NCBI RefSeq assembly: GCF_017355985.1
Contig: NZ_JAFIQU010000010.1
Coordinates: 124,001 to 188,000, forward strand
Source of the DNA: Arenibaculum pallidiluteum
GTDB taxonomy: Bacteria > Pseudomonadota > Alphaproteobacteria > Azospirillales > Azospirillaceae
Length of the DNA: 64,000 bases
Direction of reading: 5' to 3'
Shown piece by piece: positions 9,028 to 16,216 of the stretch. The translations under genes were made by a program, and so were the position numbers. The number at the start of each line of letters is the position of its first letter. Within the stretch, counting starts at the first letter, position 1. The notes under the pieces were generated by a model, which searched no databases, was not told the origin of the DNA, and saw nothing but the letters and a program-made list of their open reading frames with translations.

Positions 9028-9903
9028 TCAGCCCGGCCGGGACGCCGTGCCGAACGAGGCGAAATGCCTGAGCATCCTGTCAGCGTCTGGCTCGATGCCG
9101 GTGATGAGGCGGAACGCTTCGGCTGCCTGGAACACCGCCATGCCGCCGCCGTCCAGCGTCCGGCACCCGATGGACCGGGCATGGCGCAGCAGTTCGGTCT
9201 CCAGCGGGAAGTAGACGATCTCGGAGACCCAATGCCTGGTCGCCACCAACTCGGCCGGCAGCGGCAGGCCGGGGTACTTGGCCATGCCGGTGGGGGTCGC
9301 GTGGATCAGGCCGTCCGCCTCGGCCATCTCGGCCGCGAGGTCGGTTCCCGCGACGACGCGCTCGGCCCCGAAGCTTTGGTTCAGGGTGCCGGCGAGCGTT
9401 TCGGCCCGGCTGCGGTCCATGTCGAAGAGCGCGAGGCGGCGGACGCCGAGCTTCAGCGCGGCATGGGCGACGGCCGCTCCCGCGCCGCCCGCGCCGAGCT
9501 GCACGGCCCGGCCGAGCCGGACGTCGGGAAGGCCTCGGCGGAATGCCTCTGCATAGCCCCACCAGTCGGTGTTGTGGCCAATGCTGCGCCCCTCGGACAG
9601 GACGACGGTATTCACGGCGCCCAGGGCCCGCGCATCGTCCGACAGCGCGTCGAGATGCGGCAGGATCGCCTGCTTGCAGGGATGCGTCACGTTCAATCCC
9701 GCGAAGCCCATGCGGTGCGCCGCGCACAGCAGGTCGGGGAGGTCGACGGGACCGAGACCGAGGCGCTCCAGGTCGATCAGCTTGTACAGGTAGCGCACGC
9801 CCTGCTCGTCCCCCTCGCGCTCGTGGAGCGCCGGCGACCGGGATGCCTGGATGCCGGATCCGATCAGCCCGACAAGGAAGGATGCTTTCTGCGCGGTTGT
9901 CAT
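9028..9903 (-). CDS. Quinate/shikimate dehydrogenase (AroE/QsuD family)
   Basis: NAD(P)-dependent oxidation of quinate to 3-dehydroquinate and/or shikimate to 3-dehydroshikimate. The 291 residues show the substrate loop GLIGSGIQASRSPALHEREG, the catalytic lysine in GLNVTHPCKQAI, the NTD motif in IGHNTDWWGY and the dinucleotide loop LGAGGAGAAVAHAALKLG. The ...SPALHE..EG...YLYKLIDLE stretch resembles catabolic quinate/shikimate dehydrogenases (Corynebacterium QsuD) more than biosynthetic AroE. DMDRSR after the glycine loop has an acidic residue, which suggests NAD preference. The frame is open upstream to 9987, but the ATG at 9903 fits the family. It lies between dctP and dctQ on the same strand, which supports a catabolic role. 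Confidence 0.9.
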   Translation of the reverse strand: MTTAQKASFLVGLIGSGIQASRSPALHEREGDEQGVRYLYKLIDLERLGLGPVDLPDLLCAAHRMGFAGLNVTHPCKQAILPHLDALSDDARALGAVNTVVLSEGRSIGHNTDWWGYAEAFRRGLPDVRLGRAVQLGAGGAGAAVAHAALKLGVRRLALFDMDRSRAETLAGTLNQSFGAERVVAGTDLAAEMAEADGLIHATPTGMAKYPGLPLPAELVATRHWVSEIVYFPLETELLRHARSIGCRTLDGGGMAVFQAAEAFRLITGIEPDADRMLRHFASFGTASRPG

Positions 9904-10023
9904 TCCATGCTCCGGAACAGGGGCTCTTGCCGCAGGGGCGGAGCCGGGAGCCCGGGACGCGCGTTCCGTCTCCCGGTCCGGGAACATCGCGGGCGGCCGC
10001 GGCCGCCCGCGTGCGGCGCCGGC

Positions 10024-11034
10024 TTACTTGGCGCGGGTCTTCGCGAGTTCGTCCTGCAGGACCTTGAAGCTCGCGGGGCTGGCTGCCGCGGCGTGCTTCT
10101 CGACGACGGGCTTGGCCTTCTCGCGGAGCTTGTCCAGCTCGGCGGGCGGGAACTCTGTGACCTGCATGCCCTTCGCCTTGATCTCGGCCAGGGCCTCCGC
10201 CTCCTGCGCGCGGGAGGCGGTGCGCTGGAAGTCGCGCGCCTCCGCGGCTGCCTCCTGGATCACCTTGCGCTCCTCGTCGTTGAGCTTGTCCCAGGTCTTC
10301 TTGCTGATCAGGACGATCTGGGGATTGTAGACGTGGCGCGTGACCGCGACGTGCTTTTGCACCTCGTAGAACTTGGCGCTCAGGATATTGGCGAAGGGGT
10401 TCTCCTGACCGTCGACGGTGCCTGTCTCCAGCGCGGTGTACACCTCGGGATAGGGCATCGGGACGGGATTGGCGCCGAGGGCGCCGAACAGGTCGATCAG
10501 AACCGGTGTCTGGACCACGCGGATCTTCAGCCCCGCGATGTCCTCGGCCTTGGCGACGGGCCTGCGGTTGTTCGTCAGGTTGCGAAAGCCCAGCTCCCAG
10601 TAGCCGAGCCCGACGAGTCCCTTCTCGGGCAGCTGGTCGGCCAGCAGCTTGCCGAACGCGCCGTCCATCACGGCATCGGCCTGCTTGGGGCTGTCGAACA
10701 GGAAAGGCAGGTCGACCAGGCCGAAGTCCCTGGACAGGCCCGCCAGGAGGCCGGCGTTCATCACGGACATCTCGACGGTGCCGCCCTGCATCGCCGAGAT
10801 CGTCTGGACGTCGCCGCCGAGCACGCCGCCCGGGAACAGCCGGGCGGTGATCTTCCCGCCGCTCTTCTTCTCCAGGATCTCGGCGAACTTCTCCATGCCC
10901 ATGACCTGCGGGTGGCCCTTCTGGTTTTGGGCCGTGAACTTCAGGGTGTGGGCGCGGATCTCGGCCGCCGCGGGCTGTGCGAGCAGCACCAGGGCGGGCA
11001 GCGACAGAACCGCGGCGAGCGTCTTGAACTTCAT
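10024..11034 (-). CDS. dctP: TRAP transporter substrate-binding protein, DctP family
   Basis: The periplasmic receptor of the TRAP system, 336 residues, with a Sec signal peptide (MKFKTLAAVLSLPALVLLAQ..AAAEIRA, cleavage about residue 25). Family features are FAEILEKKSGGKITARLFPGGVLGG, the carboxylate-binding arginine region LGYWELGFRNLTNNRRPV and KIRVVQTPVLIDLFGALGANPVPMPYPEVYTALETGTVDGQENPFANI. A strong AAGGAGGAGG precedes the ATG. It is encoded between aroQ and the dehydrogenase gene. The gap of about 120 bases to the dehydrogenase may allow higher expression of the receptor than of the permeases. Confidence 0.94.
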   Translation of the reverse strand: MKFKTLAAVLSLPALVLLAQPAAAEIRAHTLKFTAQNQKGHPQVMGMEKFAEILEKKSGGKITARLFPGGVLGGDVQTISAMQGGTVEMSVMNAGLLAGLSRDFGLVDLPFLFDSPKQADAVMDGAFGKLLADQLPEKGLVGLGYWELGFRNLTNNRRPVAKAEDIAGLKIRVVQTPVLIDLFGALGANPVPMPYPEVYTALETGTVDGQENPFANILSAKFYEVQKHVAVTRHVYNPQIVLISKKTWDKLNDEERKVIQEAAAEARDFQRTASRAQEAEALAEIKAKGMQVTEFPPAELDKLREKAKPVVEKHAAAASPASFKVLQDELAKTRAK

Positions 11035-11095
11035 GAGTGTTCCTCCTCCTTGGTTTATGAATTGCCGTTCCCGGGCTCGGCGGACGTTCTCGGCC

Positions 11096-11611
11096 TTACG
11101 CCCCTGCCTCGATCAGCCGGGCCATGCGCTGGAGCCCCATGGAATAGCCCTGGGTGCCGAAGCCGGCGATCACGCCGGATGCGACGGCCGAGACGTAGGA
11201 ATGGTGTCTGAAAGCCTCCCGCCGGTGCACGTTGGAGATGTGCACCTCGATGATCGGGAAGTCGCAGGTGTTCAGCGCGTCCAGGATCGCGACCGAGGTG
11301 TGGGTGAACGCCGCAGGGTTGATCACGATGCCGGCTGCGCGCTCGCGGGCCTCATGGATCCAGTCGATGATCTGGTGCTCGGCATTGCTCTGGCGGAACT
11401 CGATCTCGAGCCGGAGCTCGGCGCCGACGCGCCGGCATTCCGCCTCGACGTCGGCAAGGGTCTCGTGGCCGTAGATCGCCGGCTGGCGCTTGCCCAGCAG
11501 GTTCAGGTTCGGGCCGTTCAGGACATAGACGATGCGGCTTCGCGTCGCGCCCGTCGCATGTGCCGCGTCGGTTGCCGGGGTGCGTGGCGGCTCGTGCCGT
11601 TCCAGATCCAT
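11096..11611 (-). CDS. aroQ: Type II 3-dehydroquinate dehydratase
   Basis: Dehydrates 3-dehydroquinate to 3-dehydroshikimate, shared by the shikimate and quinate routes. From the ATG at 11611 the protein is 171 residues: about 25 extra N-terminal residues, then [19 protein letters not shown] with the catalytic Tyr, [16 protein letters not shown], and [24 protein letters not shown] with the catalytic His and Arg. Type II enzymes are often used catabolically. Position at the head of the TRAP/quiC operon, just downstream of the proposed TetR operator, argues for the catabolic role. The extra N-terminus ([20 protein letters not shown]) may mean that translation begins later. Confidence 0.93.
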   Translation of the reverse strand: MDLERHEPPRTPATDAAHATGATRSRIVYVLNGPNLNLLGKRQPAIYGHETLADVEAECRRVGAELRLEIEFRQSNAEHQIIDWIHEARERAAGIVINPAAFTHTSVAILDALNTCDFPIIEVHISNVHRREAFRHHSYVSAVASGVIAGFGTQGYSMGLQRMARLIEAGA

Positions 11612-11674
11612 CGATGTCCTCCGATCCCGATCCCGATCCGCGGTCCCGGCCGGATGCCGGACTGCGCGGAGCAA

Positions 11675-11721
11675 TGTACCGTCCGGTTCGTTCGGTCATA
11701 TCATTGTACCATCTGGTTCGT
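11675..11721. promoter_or_regulatory. Two 17-bp direct repeats, likely TetR operator/promoter of the quinate operon
   Basis: TGTACCGTCCGGTTCGT (11675-11691) and TGTACCATCTGGTTCGT (11705-11721) match at 15 of 17 positions and are 30 bases apart, close to three helical turns. Each copy is itself an imperfect dyad (TGTACC facing GGTTCGT). They lie 64-110 bases upstream of the aroQ start, in the only sizeable gap between the tetR-type gene and the operon. Binding by the adjacent TetR protein is an inference. Confidence 0.6.
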
Positions 11722-11874
11722 ACGTCAAACATTTTCTCGGGGCGGCTGATGTTCAGCTGCGCCAACGGTCGGGTGTGCCGGCTCCGCATGCCGGCGCCAC
11801 GCGCGCGGGATGGGGCTGCGGCGTCGGGGAGGGGAGGTGGGGAGGCGGGGAGGCGGGCGCTGCCGCCCTGGCGC

Positions 11875-12888
11875 TCAGCGGGACGCGAGCTTCCGGGCGC
11901 GCGTTCGCCGCGGCGGCGGCACCTGCGCCGGGCCCGGAGCCGTGCCGCCCACGTCCGGCGTGCCGGCGGGCGCGTCAAGACCCGGCTTTGCCGTGGCGTC
12001 GGAAGCATGCATCAGATACGACAGGATCATCTCGACCAGCGCGGTCTTGTGTCGCCTGCGGGCCTCCGCCTCGCTCAGGTCGACGCCGAAAATCTCCGAG
12101 AAGGTGTAGCGGTTCGACATGCGGAAAAAGCAGTAGGCGCTGATCATCATGTGAAGATCGATCGGATCCACATCCCTGACGAAGACGCCGCTCTGCCGGC
12201 CGCGCGCCAGGATCTCCCGAATGGTCTCGATTACGCTGACGTTCAGGTTCCTGATCGATGTCGAACGCTTCAGGTGCTTGGCGAAATGGATGTTCTCGAT
12301 CGTAACGAGCCGGTTGAAGTCCGGATTGTCGTTCTGGTAGTCGAAGGTGAATTCGATCAGCTTCCTCATCGCCTCGACAGGGGGCAGGGCGCTCAGGCTG
12401 ATGTTCTGCTCGATGGCGCGGATCCTGCCGTAGACGGCCTCGAGTACTGCGACGTAAAGACCGTCCTTGCTGCCGAAATGGTAATAGATCGAGCGTTTCG
12501 TCGTCCGGGTTCGGGCCGCGATGGCATCGACCCGCGCCCCGCTCAGGCCCTTGGCGGCGAACTCGTGGATAGCAGCCTCCAGCACGTCGCGCCGCGTGCT
12601 CTCAGGATCGTTCCTGCGGCGCGCAGTGGTGTCCGGCTTCCTCGTGCCGGGACGCCGGGGCTCGGGCCCGGTCGCCGCGCGCCTTGGCTCGCGCGCGGGA
12701 CCATTTGGCGGTGCAAGGGCGGCGTGCGCCTGCCAGATCTGCCAGAGCCGTGCGGGGTTTCCGCCGCCGACCGCCATGCGCAGGGCGAATTTGTTCACCT
12801 CGGCGCCAGCCGCCATCAGGCGCTCGCCAGCGGCGACGATCTCCTCGTTCGAGAAGTGCGGCTTACGGCCCATTGTTCGTCCCGCCAT
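11875..12888 (-). CDS. TetR-family regulator with an added N-terminal KfrA-like DNA-binding domain
   Basis: Probable repressor of the downstream quinate/shikimate operon. The 337 residues have three parts. Residues about 8-55 (HFSNEEIVAAGERLMAAG, then VGGGNPARLWQIWQAH) look like the N-terminal HTH of KfrA-type proteins. A basic, Pro/Arg-rich linker covers about 60-100. A standard TetR HTH follows at about 100-150 (VLEAAIHEFAAKGLSGARVD, RTRTTKRSIYYHFGSKDGLY), then a ligand-binding helical domain of about 150 residues (FNRLVTIENIHFAKHL). Normal TetR proteins are about 200 residues, so the first 95 are extra. The C-terminal tail is basic and may also contact DNA. It lies directly upstream of aroQ on the same strand. 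Confidence 0.85.
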   Translation of the reverse strand: MAGRTMGRKPHFSNEEIVAAGERLMAAGAEVNKFALRMAVGGGNPARLWQIWQAHAALAPPNGPAREPRRAATGPEPRRPGTRKPDTTARRRNDPESTRRDVLEAAIHEFAAKGLSGARVDAIAARTRTTKRSIYYHFGSKDGLYVAVLEAVYGRIRAIEQNISLSALPPVEAMRKLIEFTFDYQNDNPDFNRLVTIENIHFAKHLKRSTSIRNLNVSVIETIREILARGRQSGVFVRDVDPIDLHMMISAYCFFRMSNRYTFSEIFGVDLSEAEARRRHKTALVEMILSYLMHASDATAKPGLDAPAGTPDVGGTAPGPAQVPPPRRTRARKLASR

Positions 12889-12987
12889 GCGTCAACGTGA
12901 TGCCGAACATATCCATGAACGAACAAATCCGGCGGCGCAAGCGTGGCCTGGGGCTATCCGCGCCGAGCCGCCAGCGCCGGGCATCCG

Positions 12988-14667
12988 TCACCAGCCGGCC
13001 GGCAGGGGGATGACGGCACGCCTGGCTGCTGCCCGCGCCGCGAGCACCGCGAAGGGATTGTGGCGGTCCGAAAGAAGGATGCCGTCGGCTTCGTCGCTCG
13101 CCGCGATGACTTGTCCCACCAGCGTGCGGGCCCCGAAGTCGAAGAGATCGACGGGATAGTCCTCGATCTCGAGGCTGGGCTCGTGGCTCCGCACGGCCGG
13201 GCCGGCGAGCAGGATCCGGTTGGACAGCTCCTGGCGCGAGCTGGTCCTGGTCAGCGAGAAGAGGTGCATGGGGCCGGGCAGGGCGGCTTGCACCGTGCGC
13301 AGGACTGCCTTTGTCACCGGAACCGTCGCCGGGGGCGCAACGAGATTGGCCAGCAGCAGGCCATCCGCGGCCAGGCAGGCGGCCATGGCCCCGAACGCCT
13401 CGACGCTCAGCAGATGCTCGGGTGGGTCGAGCCCGGAGAAGGCGTCCAGGATGACGGCGTCATATCCTGCACCGGCGCACCGGTCCAGGAAGATGCGGGC
13501 ATCGAGGATGTGCACGCGCGCACGGGCCGGGATGAAACCGAAATGCCGGGCGGCGATGGCCGGGCTCTGCGGATCGATGTCGACGACGTCCACGGCGATG
13601 CCGCTCCTTGCGAGCGCGGTCGGCCCGCGCTCCAGCAGCGCGGTCGGCTCGCGCTCCAGCAGCGCGGTCGGCTCGCGCTCCAGCAGCGCGGTCGGGATCA
13701 TGCCGGCAGCCAGTCCGATGACCAGGACACGCCGTGCATCGGGCCTGTAGGCCCGAAGCGCTTCGACCATGACGCGGGCATAGGCCGAGGCGATGCGCCC
13801 GTCGGCATGGATCATGCCCTGCACGCCACCGTTCTGGACGTAGGCCGTGAGCCGGCGTGTCGGAATCCGGTCGTGGGTCAGCTCCACGATGCTGACCTCT
13901 CCGTAGCCCGAGCGGTAGCTGGCGACGTGGTGCGCGGTCAGACCGTCGCCCAGCGCGACCGAGCGCGGCTTGGGCAGGAGCATCGGCACGGCGGCGGATC
14001 CCAGGAGTGTCAGCGAGGCCGCCGCCAGGGTCACGAGCCGTGCGGGGCCCCCGAGCACCGTCACGGCGGCAGCCACCGAGCACAGGCCCAGGGTCGCAGC
14101 CATCGCAAGCAGGATGTGGTCGACCGGAAGCAGCGGCACGAGGACGAAGCTCGCGACCAGTGCCCCTGCGACGGATCCCAGAGTGCTCAGGGCGAAGACC
14201 GATCCGCTGCCGGCATCGCCGCCGGAAGGCCTGCCCGGCAGCGCGACGACCAGCGGGTTGAGCGCGCTCAGGACGACCAGACAGGGGGCCAGAAGGGTCG
14301 TGGCGGCGACGAAGGCACCGGCCACGATGTCGGTCGATGCGATCCACGGCAGGGCCGGGAAGCACAGGACGGCCAGGACCAGGGCAAGGCCGGCGAGCGC
14401 CGGGAATGTCGCAAAGCCCAGCCGCAGCAGGGCGTGACCCGCCCGAGTGAGGCGGCCCCCGAAGCCATAGCCGAAGGCGAGGCTCAGGAGTGTGACGCAG
14501 AGGATCGCAGTCCAGACATGAAGGCTGCCGCCGAAATATGGCGTCATGACACGGCTCGCCACGATCTCGAGTGCGATCGTGACGCCGCCGGTCAGGAACA
14601 GGATGGCCTTCGGAATCAGCATGGTCTGCGGTCCGGACTGCGCCTCGACCTCCGGATCGGGCGGCAA
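12988..14667 (-). CDS. Polytopic membrane protein with C-terminal spermidine-synthase-like domain
   Basis: A 559-residue protein. Residues about 15-235 contain roughly eight hydrophobic segments (ILFLTGGVTIALEIVASRVM is the typical first helix of fused MFS/spermidine-synthase proteins). The remainder is a spermidine-synthase-like Rossmann domain with VLVIGLAAGMIP (motif I), VDVVDIDPQSPAIAARHFGF and YDAVILDAFSGLDPPEHLLS. The proteins are known as a family, but the physiological reaction is not established. An in-frame 8-residue repeat, PTALLERE three times plus PTALARSG, is inserted just after motif I. The TTG start at 14667 follows AGGA. An ATG at 14622 is the alternative and fits the first membrane helix better. 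It begins 8 bases after the upstream small gene. Confidence 0.75.
   Translation of the reverse strand: MPPDPEVEAQSGPQTMLIPKAILFLTGGVTIALEIVASRVMTPYFGGSLHVWTAILCVTLLSLAFGYGFGGRLTRAGHALLRLGFATFPALAGLALVLAVLCFPALPWIASTDIVAGAFVAATTLLAPCLVVLSALNPLVVALPGRPSGGDAGSGSVFALSTLGSVAGALVASFVLVPLLPVDHILLAMAATLGLCSVAAAVTVLGGPARLVTLAAASLTLLGSAAVPMLLPKPRSVALGDGLTAHHVASYRSGYGEVSIVELTHDRIPTRRLTAYVQNGGVQGMIHADGRIASAYARVMVEALRAYRPDARRVLVIGLAAGMIPTALLEREPTALLEREPTALLERGPTALARSGIAVDVVDIDPQSPAIAARHFGFIPARARVHILDARIFLDRCAGAGYDAVILDAFSGLDPPEHLLSVEAFGAMAACLAADGLLLANLVAPPATVPVTKAVLRTVQAALPGPMHLFSLTRTSSRQELSNRILLAGPAVRSHEPSLEIEDYPVDLFDFGARTLVGQVIAASDEADGILLSDRHNPFAVLAARAAARRAVIPLPAGW
13612..13694. repeat. 24-bp tandem repeat, about 3.5 copies, inside the spermidine-synthase-like gene
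   Basis: The unit GCGCTCCAGCAGCGCGGTCG + GCTC begins at 13627, 13651 and 13675 (the last copy lacks the final bases). A partial, diverged copy lies at 13612-13626. Because the unit is 24 bases the frame is kept, adding eight residues per copy. Confidence 0.9.
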
Positions 14668-14674
14668 CGAGGTC

Positions 14675-14953
14675 CTAAGTGCCTCCCATCTTCCGCCCGG
14701 CTGCGTCCGACCCGACCGCCGCCAGATAGGCCTCTGCCGTCGCGTCGATCTCCTCGACGCTCCTGCACTGGTAGATCAGCCCCGCCAGCTCGTCGCATAA
14801 CTCTGCTTGGTCCCGGCCCGCGGCATCGGCCGCCGCGTCGATCTCCTGCTCGAACAGCAGCGCCAGCCGGGTGGCAATCTCGGGCGAGAGCCTGCCGGTC
14901 TCCGACTCATCCAGATGCCTGCGGACCGCGTCCTTCGTCTCCTCGTCCAGCAT
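14675..14953 (-). CDS. Small acidic helical protein of unknown function
   Basis: A 92-residue protein that I do not recognise. The sequence is acidic and helical (MLDEETKDAVRRHLDESETG, then ATRLALLFEQEIDAAADAAG), without membrane segments, cysteines or a signal peptide. The frame is open to 15112, but the ATG at 14953 has a perfect GGAGGAG ribosome-binding site (CCACGGAGGAGCC) and is the likely start. It lies 8 bases upstream of the membrane/spermidine-synthase-like gene and is probably co-transcribed with it, so it may be an accessory of that protein. Confidence 0.6.
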   Translation of the reverse strand: MLDEETKDAVRRHLDESETGRLSPEIATRLALLFEQEIDAAADAAGRDQAELCDELAGLIYQCRSVEEIDATAEAYLAAVGSDAAGRKMGGT

Positions 14954-15233
14954 TGGCTCCTCCGTGGCGTCCTGCGTGAACCCCGCTGGCAATCGGCGGT
15001 TCCCGCCGGCGATGTCGGAAGGCCTCAGTGCGGCATCACGGCGACGGGCGAACGGCTCGCCCGTGCGGCCCGGGGGGATGCGGGCCGCAGCCCGTGGTTC
15101 GTCCTCCACCACAGCTCAACCACTCGCGCCGTATTCCTTTCCATTCGCTCTGGACTGCGGTAATTTTAGAAAAAAATCGTTGTATATCGGTCTGCTTCGA
15201 GCGCGGCTCCACTCACCCGCAGAAAGGACGTCG

Positions 15234-16037
15234 ATGATCGGACGCCGCAGCCTTCTTGGGTTCGGGTTAGCCGCACTGACGCTGCCCGGTTGCGTGACCA
15301 CGCAACCGACCACGCCGGGCGCGGTCCTACTTATGCACGGCAAGCAAGGGATGCCACAGTTCTCAGGCTTGCAGCGGGTGCGGGCCGAGATCCAGGGCCA
15401 AGGACTGCGCTGCGAGGCCAACGAGATGCCGTGGTCGCGCATGAGATATCTGGATGGATCGCTCGACGGGGCCTTCGACGAGATCGAAGCCGCCCTGGCT
15501 GCATTCCGGCGCGCCGGAGCAACCAGGATGTTCCTGGCCGGCCATTCGATCGGGGCGGCGACGGCGGTCGCCTATGCCGTCCATCGCGGCGGGATTGACG
15601 GCATATCGATGATCGCGCCGGGACACCTGCCCAAGGTCTACTACGAGACGACGAGCATCCCTCTCAATGCCCGGGTGAGAGCCGCGATCGACAAGGCGCG
15701 CGCCATGCGCGCAGCCGGGGACGGTGCCAGTGCCGCTGAATTCGCGGACAACAACCAAATGACGGTGCTCTCCCCGCGGATGCGGGCCGACGACTATCTC
15801 AGCTGGTTCGATCCCGACGGGAAGCTGGAGGTCGAGGCCAATATGTCCAGGGTTTCCTGCCCGGTCCAGTGGGTGATCGGCACCCGCGATAACCTGTTCG
15901 CCTCCAGCAAACCGCGCTACTTCGACCGTTTGCCGCCCAATCCCCAGCATGAGTTCGTGCAGGTCGAGGCCGACCACGTCGAAACGCTCGCGGCGGCTGC
16001 AACTCAGATCGGGACCTTCTTCAAGCGTATTGTCTGA
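15234..16037 (+). CDS. Lipoprotein alpha/beta hydrolase
   Basis: A 267-residue exported hydrolase. The N-terminus MIGRRSLLGFGLAALTLPGC ends in a lipobox (LPGC), so it should be lipid-anchored in the envelope. The double Arg (GRRSLLG) is compatible with Tat export. The core has LLMHGKQG (oxyanion strand), the nucleophile GHSIGAATAVAYA, an acid in QWVIGTRDNLF and the histidine in VEADHVETL. The ATG at 15234 follows AGAAAGGACG. The open frame upstream to 14871 is not coding in character. The substrate is unknown. Upstream lies an unusually AT-rich stretch (15160-15190, ATTTTAGAAAAAAATCGTTG) that may be its promoter. Confidence 0.8.
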   Translation: MIGRRSLLGFGLAALTLPGCVTTQPTTPGAVLLMHGKQGMPQFSGLQRVRAEIQGQGLRCEANEMPWSRMRYLDGSLDGAFDEIEAALAAFRRAGATRMFLAGHSIGAATAVAYAVHRGGIDGISMIAPGHLPKVYYETTSIPLNARVRAAIDKARAMRAAGDGASAAEFADNNQMTVLSPRMRADDYLSWFDPDGKLEVEANMSRVSCPVQWVIGTRDNLFASSKPRYFDRLPPNPQHEFVQVEADHVETLAAAATQIGTFFKRIV

Positions 16038-16216
16038 GGGGGCGGGCTGCCGGCGGCGATCCCAGGCGCCTGCTCCATCCGATCGGCCCCGGGTGCCGAT
16101 CGACGTTCAACACGGCATGAGATCGTCAGGGCCGTGAAGCGCGGAAACTTCTGCTGCTTGATGCCGGACATCCATCCTGAAGCCCGGCCATGGGCGCCTT
16201 TGGTCTGCAGCGGCGC

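Noticed and set aside
12943-14979. A 678-codon plus-strand frame opposite the spermidine-synthase-like gene
   Set aside because: Low-complexity Arg/Gly/Gln composition; the minus strand encodes membrane helices and a Rossmann domain.
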